Assembly: GCF_013385425.1 (NCBI RefSeq)
Contig: NZ_JACAQA010000005.1
Location: 230,344-294,343, forward strand
Direction: 5' to 3'
From: Pseudomonas gingeri
Lineage (GTDB): Bacteria > Pseudomonadota > Gammaproteobacteria > Pseudomonadales > Pseudomonadaceae
DNA: 64,000 bases
Below, piece after piece: positions 29,035 to 34,947 of this stretch; position 1 is the stretch's first letter; every line of letters starts with the position of its first letter. The translations under genes and the position numbers were made by a program. The notes under the pieces are model-generated. The model had not been told where the DNA came from. It saw nothing but the letters and a program-made list of their open reading frames with translations, and searched no databases.

Positions 29035-29769
29035 TCAATCGCTGGACTCGATAACCCTCGAGTTCAACGGTTGGACAGGCCGTGCATTCATCCGGTACAG
29101 CTTCTGAAAGGCGGCGATCTGTTCATGAGACAGCTCGACCGGTGTCTTCAGGACCAGCCAGGTAACACCTGTGCTGCAAGGCGGTGTGGTCAACGAGCCT
29201 TGGTATTTGTAATAGCTGCCTTGAGAGGGGAGGACGCTGGCGGGATTGAAGGCCACAACTTCCGTGATTTTGCCCACATCCGGCAGCGTGTTGAAAACAG
29301 CTTCCAGGTTCTGGTTTTTTCTTCCCTCCTTGAACAGGACCGCCACGACGACAATCTGTCCGTCTTCAGAGTTGTGGACAAAGTGCGCGTCCATCGGAAA
29401 GGACTTGCCGTCTATTTCCTCTTCACTCGGGGTATGGAAGTGAAACTGCCTGAGTTCGAAGTCTTCATTGTCAAAGCGCAGCAGGCTGCCGGGGGCGACA
29501 TTGATTTGAATCGTATGCCCGTTGTTGGTGATTTCTGCGGCTTGAGGGATGTACTGGAACGACAGGCCAGGGAGTTTCGAACTTTTCGCATGGTGGGTTT
29601 CAATATTGACCGGTGACTGTTCCTTGCTGGTGCTGCAACTGATGTAGTCCGGATCCACCTGACCCCAGTGGGTGGGGCCGACATTCCCCTCGTAACCCCA
29701 GGAGGCGGCGTGGCTGTTCAACGACAGGATGGCAAGTATCACGGATACGGCCACTTTGGAGGTGTTCAT
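29035..29769 (-). CDS. cah: Alpha-carbonic anhydrase, periplasmic
   Basis: 244 residues with a signal peptide (about 1-21, ending SHA). Zinc ligands are His110, His112 (FHFHTPSEEE) and His129 (AHFVH); His85 (NNGHT) is the proton-shuttle position, and the TTPPCSTGVTW segment near residue 200 has the substrate-pocket Thr and a Cys likely paired with Cys45. It hydrates CO2 to bicarbonate in the periplasm. The gene is single and divergent from the tailocin repressor. It lies between mutS and the repressor, so it may be a passenger or an older neighbour of the island. Confidence 0.94.
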   Translation of the reverse strand: MNTSKVAVSVILAILSLNSHAASWGYEGNVGPTHWGQVDPDYISCSTSKEQSPVNIETHHAKSSKLPGLSFQYIPQAAEITNNGHTIQINVAPGSLLRFDNEDFELRQFHFHTPSEEEIDGKSFPMDAHFVHNSEDGQIVVVAVLFKEGRKNQNLEAVFNTLPDVGKITEVVAFNPASVLPSQGSYYKYQGSLTTPPCSTGVTWLVLKTPVELSHEQIAAFQKLYRMNARPVQPLNSRVIESSD

Positions 29770-29829
29770 GATGGTGGGTCTCGAGCAATGTCGAGACCCG
29801 AGCTTAAGATTCGGAAAAATAAGTAACTA

Positions 29830-29845
29830 CTGTCAGAAATGACAG
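29830..29845. promoter_or_regulatory. Palindrome CTGTCA-GAAA-TGACAG
   Basis: A perfect six-base inverted repeat with a four-base gap, followed by five T, between the divergent carbonic anhydrase and repressor genes. It could be an operator for the carbonic anhydrase or a weak hairpin; no plus-strand gene ends just before it. Confidence 0.4.
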
Positions 29846-29908
29846 TTTTTAATACGGATTTGCGATAGAGCTGATCGCTATTGGGCGGAAATAGAGCTCC
29901 CATCGCCC

Positions 29909-29950
29909 TTGGCTGCGCCTGTGCGACTGTCTATGCATAAAATATGCAAA
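29909..29950 (+). promoter_or_regulatory. Predicted repressor promoter with ATGCAT operator
   Basis: TTGGCT and TATGCA are spaced by 17 bases. The -10 overlaps ATGCAT (29933-29938), which is followed by ATATGCAAAT; more TATGC elements run up to the start codon. The same ATGCAT word is repeated in the late promoter, which suggests autoregulation by the encoded repressor. Confidence 0.5.
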
Positions 29951-29984
29951 TCAGCATTTGCCATTCCCGAAAAGCGCAAGCAAT

Positions 29985-30728
29985 ATGCGCATTATGCAAA
30001 TACGCAACGTTTCTACCGTCCTACGAGCATTGCTCGACCGACACGGGATCTCCCCCACGGAGCTTCACCGTCGTACCGGCGTGCCCCAATCCACTCTGTC
30101 GCGCATCCTCAGCGGGAAGATCGTCGACCCTTCGGACAAGCACATCTCGAAGATCGCCGAGTACTTCGGCATCAGCACCGACCAACTGCGCGGACGCGCA
30201 CCGGTTGCCGTTGCCCGGGATCAGGAGCAGGGCACGCCGCACTCCGAACTCAAGGATATAAGCCTGTGGGACGACGACACGCCCGTCGATGAAGACGAAG
30301 TGTCCGTCCCCTTTCTTCGCGAGGTTGAATTGGCTGCTGGATCAGGAAGATTCGTCATAGAAGAAAGCGAGAAGGCCAGCCTGCGTTTCGGTAAGCGCAG
30401 CCTGCGCCACAATGGCGTGCAGTTCGACCAGGCCAAATGCGTGACCGTGCGCGGCAACAGCATGTTGCCGGTGCTGCGCGACGGTGCCACGGTCGGGGTC
30501 AACGCCGGCAAGAGCGCCATAGGCGATATCGTCGACGGTGACCTTTACGCCATCAACCACAACGGACAACTGCGGGTGAAGCAGCTTTATCGCCTGCCGA
30601 CCGGGATCCGCCTGCGTAGCTTCAACCGCGACGAGCATCCGGATGAGGACTACAGCTTCCAGGAGATCCAGGAAGAGCAGATCACCATCCTTGGTCACGT
30701 CTTCTGGTGGGGCATGTACGCCCGCTAA
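29985..30728 (+). CDS. prtR: Tailocin repressor (PrtR-like, HTH plus S24 peptidase)
   Basis: 247 residues. An N-terminal XRE helix-turn-helix (residues about 10-65, RRTGVPQSTLSRILSGK) is joined to a C-terminal LexA/CI-type S24 autoprotease: cleavage dipeptide Ala118-Gly119, catalytic Ser159 (GNSMLP) and Lys199 (LRVKQ). It should bind the ATGCAT operators as a dimer and be inactivated by RecA-stimulated self-cleavage after DNA damage. It is positioned like PrtR in pyocin clusters. No PrtN-like activator gene is adjacent. The start is the first ATG next to the operator repeats; a further ATG lies nine bases on. Confidence 0.9.
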   Translation: MRIMQIRNVSTVLRALLDRHGISPTELHRRTGVPQSTLSRILSGKIVDPSDKHISKIAEYFGISTDQLRGRAPVAVARDQEQGTPHSELKDISLWDDDTPVDEDEVSVPFLREVELAAGSGRFVIEESEKASLRFGKRSLRHNGVQFDQAKCVTVRGNSMLPVLRDGATVGVNAGKSAIGDIVDGDLYAINHNGQLRVKQLYRLPTGIRLRSFNRDEHPDEDYSFQEIQEEQITILGHVFWWGMYAR

Positions 30729-30743
30729 GCACTTCTGATTGAG

Positions 30744-30773
30744 AAAAAACCCACAGCCATGTGGGTTTTTTTT
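30744..30773 (+). terminator. Terminator after the repressor gene
   Basis: AAAACCCACA-GCCA-TGTGGGTTTT with eight T at the end, 15 bases after the stop codon. Confidence 0.92.
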
Positions 30774-30813
30774 CGTCCGCCAAAAGCCCCAGCCCTTGAT
30801 CTGCATGGGTTCC

Positions 30814-30886
30814 ATGCATTTTTGCAAGAGAAATGCATAAATAAATGCATTTGTGCATTGACTGTATATGCATACATGCATATTCT
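30814..30886 (+). promoter_or_regulatory. Predicted late promoter with clustered ATGCAT operators
   Basis: Five exact ATGCAT hexamers (30814, 30833, 30845, 30868, 30876) and one variant (GTGCAT at 30853) occur in 68 bases. A promoter TTGACT (30858) and TATTCT (30881) with a 17-base spacer holds two of the hexamers in its spacer. Repressor binding there would block RNA polymerase. A sequence near the LexA consensus, CTGTATATGCATACAT, overlaps but lacks the final G. Confidence 0.65.
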
Positions 30887-31199
30887 TTGCCTCAAGCCGG
30901 CCAGAAAGGTCGGTGACAGGCAGAGATGCCAGGGGCAACCCACCGCTCTTTAGTGACACCGCTTCAAAGAACAGGCAGCGATGAACCGGCCTCAACGGTT
31001 CAGAGGGTTGGCAACTGACCCGGGTGTGCAGCGTAAAGCACCGTAAGCAGTTATCCGGCGGACAGGGTCGCGGTCGGAAGAACAATTTGAATCGATCCGT
31101 ACCGCGCCAGTAGCGCCGAAAGATCAGGTGTCCGGCCAGGAGCCTTCATCGCCGAAAACGCGAGCGGTTCCAGGACCGGGCATCAGGACCGCATTACTG
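30887..31199 (+). other. Untranslated leader of the tailocin late operon
   Basis: About 310 bases without a convincing gene. The longest ATG-started frame with a possible site is 21 codons (from about 30981). Coding bias is absent. With a start at about 30893 the 5' leader of the holin mRNA would be about 440 bases, including two T-rich hairpins further on. It might hold an antitermination or control element; nothing recognisable was seen. Confidence 0.5.
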
Positions 31200-31224
31200 A
31201 AAAGCCTGGGCGACCGGGCTTTTT
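31200..31224 (+). terminator. Hairpin with T-run in the late leader
   Basis: AAAAGCC pairs with GGCTTTT around TGGGCGACCG, followed by further T. It looks like an intrinsic terminator placed inside the operon leader, so it may be read through, regulated or serve mRNA processing. Confidence 0.55.
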
Positions 31225-31292
31225 GGAATGCCCACCGAACGCGGGCTCTGAAGAGAACCCTTCACCTTGAACGACAAGCCCAAACCATCACC

Positions 31293-31314
31293 GGCCAATG
31301 AATGGCCCTTTTTT
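31293..31314 (+). terminator. Second leader hairpin before the holin gene
   Basis: GGCCA-ATGAA-TGGCC followed by CTTTTTT, ending six bases before the AGGAGG site of the holin gene. Similar hairpin, T-run and ribosome-site modules precede the genes at 31850, 34176 and 43483. Confidence 0.6.
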
Positions 31315-31331
31315 ATTGCAGGAGGCGTGAC

Positions 31332-31679
31332 ATGACGAGCGAGCAACAAGCGTTGGTGGACATGCCTATCTGGCTGGTCATCCTGCTGGCCGTGGTCGGC
31401 GGGGTTTCCGGCGAAATGTGGCGCGCCGACAAGGACGGTGCCCGCGGCTGGGTGCTGCTGCGGCGCCTGGTATTGCGCTCCGGGGCCTGCATGATCTGTG
31501 GCGTGTCGACCATCATGCTGCTGTATGCAGCCGGTGTGTCGATCTGGACCGCCGGCGCCTTTGGCTGCCTGACCGCCATGGCCGGCGCGGACGCCGCCAT
31601 CGGCATTTATGAACGCTGGGCGGCCAGGCGCTTGGGGATTGACGAAACACCTCCGCCGGAGACCAAGCCGGAACAATAG
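31332..31679 (+). CDS. Phage-type holin
   Basis: 115 residues with three hydrophobic segments (MPIWLVILLAVVGGVSG; LRSGACMICGVSTIMLLY; TAGAFGCLTAMAGADAAI) and a charged, proline-rich tail. This matches holins of the Pseudomonas tailocin/phage families, which permeabilise the inner membrane to release the endolysin. AGGAGG lies seven bases before the ATG. First gene of the late operon. Function is inferred from topology and position. Confidence 0.75.
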   Translation: MTSEQQALVDMPIWLVILLAVVGGVSGEMWRADKDGARGWVLLRRLVLRSGACMICGVSTIMLLYAAGVSIWTAGAFGCLTAMAGADAAIGIYERWAARRLGIDETPPPETKPEQ

Positions 31680-31762
31680 CCGGATAGCGATCCGAATAAA
31701 GCGCTCATGACTCCCTCGGAATCACCAACGGATTGGAACCACCGGGCCCGAGAGCAGGGCCC

Positions 31763-31784
31763 AGCCCGCAAGGACGCGGGCTTT
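31763..31784 (+). terminator. Hairpin after the holin gene
   Basis: AGCCCGC-AAGGAC-GCGGGCT with a short TTTC run, in the gap between holin and the next tail gene. Confidence 0.5.
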
Positions 31785-31808
31785 CTGGAGGCGAATGATT
31801 GTCTGTCG

Positions 31809-31831
31809 AACCCGTCAATCGACGGGTTTTT
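31809..31831 (+). terminator. Hairpin just before the Gp37-like gene
   Basis: AACCCGTC-AATC-GACGGGTT followed by TTT, an eight-pair perfect stem ending about 20 bases before the next ATG. Confidence 0.6.
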
Positions 31832-31849
31832 ATTACCCGGTGAACCCCC

Positions 31850-32434
31850 ATGAATATCACCCCGATTCTCACGCAACTGCGTGCTCAATGCCCCAGTCTT
31901 GCCAATCACATTTCCACCGGCCTTGATCTCGATCTGTTGCAAAGCAACACCACGCTGCAAACCCCGGCGGCCTTTGTCACGCTGATGACCGACCTGGCGA
32001 ACAAGGACGCCTCACAAAACGTCGCCCGCCAAACCCTGACCGATCGCCTGGAACTGACCCTGGTGCTCGACGCCAGCAACGGCGCCCAAGCCTTCGACCA
32101 ACTCCACAGCCTGCGCGCCGAACTTTGGCGGGCCCTGGTCGGCTTCAAACCCGACACCTATTACAACCCCATCGAGTACGACGGCGGCGGGCTGATCTCG
32201 ATCAACGCCACCCGCCTGCTCTACAGCCTGCATTTCTTCGCCGAGTTCCAACTGGGGCGCAATCGCTCCACGGACCCTGCGGAAACCTGGCACGAGCGTG
32301 AACTGGACGGCTTGCCGTCTTTTACCGGGGTCACGGTGAAGGTCGATGCCATCGATCCCGCCGACCCCAATCTGCACCGCCCAGGCCCCGACGGGCGCCT
32401 GGAGCTGACTTTCTCTGGAGACGTAACGCAATGA
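31850..32434 (+). CDS. Gp37/DUF1834-like tail terminator protein
   Basis: 194 residues. The region HISTGLDLDLLQSNTTLQTPAAFVTLMTD and the C-terminal half with a PSFTGVTVKVD segment match Mu gp37-like proteins, which lie before the sheath gene and are thought to act in tail termination. ATG overlaps nothing; the next gene starts within its stop (ATGA overlap). Family assignment rests on position and weak similarity. Confidence 0.65.
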   Translation: MNITPILTQLRAQCPSLANHISTGLDLDLLQSNTTLQTPAAFVTLMTDLANKDASQNVARQTLTDRLELTLVLDASNGAQAFDQLHSLRAELWRALVGFKPDTYYNPIEYDGGGLISINATRLLYSLHFFAEFQLGRNRSTDPAETWHERELDGLPSFTGVTVKVDAIDPADPNLHRPGPDGRLELTFSGDVTQ

Positions 32435-32613
32435 CCCAACGCATCACCGTAGTGCCGGCCCCGGGCCGCGCCGTACCGGATCTGGAAGCCGGCGACCTGC
32501 TACCGCTCGAAGGCCGTGAAGTGGCCGACAGCGCCTGGTGGCGCCGTCGTCTGGCTGATGGCGATATCACCCTCAACGCCGTGCAAGCGGCACAACCACA
32601 GGATGCCCAATAA
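32431..32613 (+). CDS. DUF2635 small tail protein (Gp38-like)
   Basis: 60 residues, beginning MTQRITVVPAPGRAVPDLEAGD and ending in a Q/A-rich tail. The VVPAPGRxVxDP-type start followed by a V..WWxRRLxDGD helix is the DUF2635 signature found between Gp37 and the sheath gene in Mu-like tails. Its role is unknown. It overlaps the previous gene by four bases and its stop overlaps the sheath start by one, so it is translationally coupled. Confidence 0.8.
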   Translation: MTQRITVVPAPGRAVPDLEAGDLLPLEGREVADSAWWRRRLADGDITLNAVQAAQPQDAQ

Positions 32614-34109
32614 TGGCTATCGGATTCAGCAACATCCCCGCGGACCTGCGTGTTCCGCTGTTCTACGCCGAAATGGACAACTCGGCGGCCAATAGCGCGT
32701 CGTCGACCCTGCGCGGCCTGATCGTCGCCCAGGTCAACGACAACGCCACCAGCACCGAAATCGGCAGCCTGGTGCTGGTCTCCAGCGTCGCCCTGGCGAA
32801 AAGTATTGGTGGCCAGGGCTCTATGCTCGCCTCGATGTACGACACCTGGCGCAAGACCGATCCGGTCGGCGAGATCTGGTGCCTGCCGCTGCAAAACACC
32901 GTGGGCAGCATCGCCAAGGCTGATCTGAAACTGACCGGCGCCGCCACCGAAAGCGGCGTGCTCAACCTGTATGTCGGTGGTGTGCGGGTCCAGGCCGCCG
33001 TGGTCAACGGCGCGACCGCCGCCCAGGCAGCCACCACCCTGGCGCTGCAAGTCAATGCCGCGACCGATCTGCCGGTCAGCGCCGTGGCCGTCGACGGCAC
33101 CGTGACCCTGACTTGCAAATGGACCGGTGACAGCGGCAACGACATCAGCCTGCAGTTCAATCGCCTGGGCAAGAGCAATGGCGAGCAGACCCCAGCCGGC
33201 TTGACCATCGTCTCCGCGCCAATGGCCGGTGGCACCGGTGTGCCGGACCAGGTTGCGGCACTCGCGGCTCTCGGTGACGAACCGTTCGAATTCATCTGCC
33301 AGCCGTGGTCCGATGTGGCGAGCCTGAATGCCTGGCAAGCCGCGATGAATGACAGCGTCGGTCGCTGGTCCTGGTCCAAGCAACTGTTCGGTCATGTCTA
33401 CACCGCCAAGCGCGGTACTGTCGGCACCCTGGTGGCTGCCGGTCAGACCCGTAACGATCAGCACATGACCATCCTGGCCATGGAGCCGGGTGTGCCACAA
33501 CCGTTCTGGGTCCAGGCCGCGGCCTTGGCCGCGCGGACTTCGGTGTTCATCTCCGCCGATGCCAGCCGTCCGACCCAGAGCGGCAGCCTGGCGGGTATCG
33601 ACCCGGCCGCGGCCAGTGAGCGTTTCACCCTGACCGAACGTCAGTCGCTGCTCAGCTACGGTCTGGCCACCGCGTACTACGAAGGCGGTTACGTGCGTAT
33701 CCAGCGGGCGATCACCACCTACCAGAAAAACGCTTACGGCCAGGCGGACAACTCCTACCTGGACAGCGAGACCATGCACCAGTCGGCCTTTATCGTGCGC
33801 CGCCTGCAAAGCGTGATCACCAGCAAGTACGGTCGCCACAAGCTGGCGGACGATGGCACCCGCTTCGGCGCCGGCCAGCCGATCCTCACCCCGAGCACCA
33901 TTCGCGGTGAACTGATTGCCCAGTACGCCAAGCTCGAACTGGAAGGTCACGTGGAGAACGCCGAGATGTTCGCCGATCACCTGATCGTCGAGCGCGACAG
34001 CCAGGACCCGAGCCGGGTCAACGTGTTGTTCCCGCCGGACTACATCAACGGCTTGCGTGTGTTCGCGCTGCTCAACCAGTTCCGCCTGCAGTACGACGCG
34101 GCGGCCTGA
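32613..34109 (+). CDS. Contractile tail sheath protein (Mu GpL-like)
   Basis: 498 residues, starting MAIGFSNIPADLRVPLFYAE, a typical Mu-type sheath start. Conserved blocks include GRHKLADDGTRFGAG and VTPSTIRGELIAQYAKLE-like segments towards the C-terminus and NQFRLQYDAAA at the very end. It forms the contractile sheath around the tail tube, driving the tube through the target cell envelope. Its presence makes this an R-type, contractile particle rather than a flexible F-type. The gene's antisense frame is open but is only a shadow. Confidence 0.93.
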   Translation: MAIGFSNIPADLRVPLFYAEMDNSAANSASSTLRGLIVAQVNDNATSTEIGSLVLVSSVALAKSIGGQGSMLASMYDTWRKTDPVGEIWCLPLQNTVGSIAKADLKLTGAATESGVLNLYVGGVRVQAAVVNGATAAQAATTLALQVNAATDLPVSAVAVDGTVTLTCKWTGDSGNDISLQFNRLGKSNGEQTPAGLTIVSAPMAGGTGVPDQVAALAALGDEPFEFICQPWSDVASLNAWQAAMNDSVGRWSWSKQLFGHVYTAKRGTVGTLVAAGQTRNDQHMTILAMEPGVPQPFWVQAAALAARTSVFISADASRPTQSGSLAGIDPAAASERFTLTERQSLLSYGLATAYYEGGYVRIQRAITTYQKNAYGQADNSYLDSETMHQSAFIVRRLQSVITSKYGRHKLADDGTRFGAGQPILTPSTIRGELIAQYAKLELEGHVENAEMFADHLIVERDSQDPSRVNVLFPPDYINGLRVFALLNQFRLQYDAAA

Positions 34110-34134
34110 TCGCCTGCCCACACTGCGTAACCCC

Positions 34135-34157
34135 AGCCCGCTCGATGCGGGCTTTTT
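34135..34157 (+). terminator. Hairpin between sheath and tube genes
   Basis: AGCCCGC-TCGAT-GCGGGCT with a TTTTT run, about 20 bases before the tube ATG. A terminator-like hairpin inside an operon could set the sheath to tube ratio or mark a processing site. Confidence 0.65.
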
Positions 34158-34175
34158 ATTGCAAGGAGATACACC

Positions 34176-34523
34176 ATGGGTCAACTGATTGCGGGCACCT
34201 GCTACGTCAAAGTGGACGGCGCTCAACTGACTATCAACGGCGGCTGCGAAGCCCCGCTGATGTTCGTCAAACGGGAAACGGTCGTGCCGGGTTTCTACAA
34301 GGAAACCGACGTCGCTCCCACTTTCGCGGTGACCGCGTTGTACACGCCGGACTTCCCGCTCAAGCAACTGGTCGCCGGCACCGACATGACCGTCACCTGC
34401 GAATTCAGCAATGGCAAGGTCTACGTCCTGGCCGGTGCCTATCTGAGCGACACCCCGTCCGCCAAGGGTGACGACGCAACCATCGCGCTGAAATTCGAAG
34501 GCATCAAGGGGACCTGGCAATGA
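34176..34523 (+). CDS. Tail tube protein (Mu GpM-like)
   Basis: 115 residues. It begins MGQLIAGTCYVKVDGAQLTINGGCEAP and continues with VVPGFYKETDVAPTFAVTALYTPDF, typical of Mu-type tube proteins (GpM family, PF10618). It polymerises around the tape measure to form the inner tube. AAGGAG lies before the ATG. Its stop overlaps the next ATG (ATGA). Confidence 0.9.
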   Translation: MGQLIAGTCYVKVDGAQLTINGGCEAPLMFVKRETVVPGFYKETDVAPTFAVTALYTPDFPLKQLVAGTDMTVTCEFSNGKVYVLAGAYLSDTPSAKGDDATIALKFEGIKGTWQ

Positions 34524-34816
34524 CTGATCCGGTGAAGTTGCAGGTGCCCATCGAAGCCCACGGCGAACCCCTGAGCGAACTCACCCTGCGCCGTCCGACG
34601 GTGCAGGAAGTGCGGTCGATCAAGGCGCTACCGTACAAGATCGACAAGGGCGAAGACGTCAGCCTCGACATGGATGTCGCGGCCAAGTACATCGCGGTCT
34701 GCGCCGGTATCCCGCCGTCGTCGGTCAACCAGCTGGACCTGTCCGACCTCAACACCTTGAGCTGGGCGGTGGCGGGTTTTTTCATGAGTGCGGCATCGCA
34801 GCCATCGGCGAGCTGA
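34520..34816 (+). CDS. Tail assembly chaperone, short form (Gp41-like)
   Basis: 98 residues in the zero frame. The core TVQEVRSIKALPYKIDKGEDVSLDMDVAAKYIAVCAGIPPSSV is the Mu gp41/PF10109 tail assembly chaperone. It binds the tape measure during tail assembly. The frame ends just after a T TTT TTC slippery heptamer, as expected for the first product of a frameshifting pair. Three bases of overlap with tube gene and coupled starts confirm the operon. Confidence 0.88.
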   Translation: MTDPVKLQVPIEAHGEPLSELTLRRPTVQEVRSIKALPYKIDKGEDVSLDMDVAAKYIAVCAGIPPSSVNQLDLSDLNTLSWAVAGFFMSAASQPSAS

Positions 34817-34947
34817 TTGCGGTCGCCTATGACCTGGCCTGGTTCTGGAAGGTTGACCCCGAACAGATGATGGCCAGGCCACTGGATGTGCTCCGGGAAT
34901 CCCTGGAGCACGCGCAACGGATCAATGCGATGCAGCAGGTGCAGTGA
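34520..34947 (+). CDS. Tail assembly chaperone, -1 frameshift fusion product
   Basis: A -1 slip at T TTT TTC (34777-34783) joins the short chaperone to a second frame reading HECGIAAIGELIAVAYDLAW and on, ending at the stop whose last base is the tape measure ATG (TGATG). The fusion would be 142 residues. The downstream frame has no start codon of its own at the expected place and continues with coherent helix-like sequence, which argues for expression as an extension. A pair of products of this type (lambda G/GT) is conserved in long-tailed phages. Confidence 0.75.
34777..34783 (+). promoter_or_regulatory. Slippery heptamer for -1 ribosomal frameshift
   Basis: TTTTTTC is in the reading phase T TTT TTC of the zero frame (Gly-Phe-Phe), the X XXY YYZ form, preceded by GGG. 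The zero frame closes 33 bases later while the -1 frame stays open for 54 codons. Confidence 0.75.

Noticed and set aside
30862..30877. A LexA box in the late promoter (CTGTATATGCATACAT)
   Set aside because: The last triplet is CAT rather than CAG and the sequence is better explained by the ATGCAT operator repeats.
32331..34520. Minus-strand frame of 729 codons opposite the sheath and tube genes
   Set aside because: The plus-strand tail genes are unmistakable and keep four-base overlaps; the antisense frame shows no motif.
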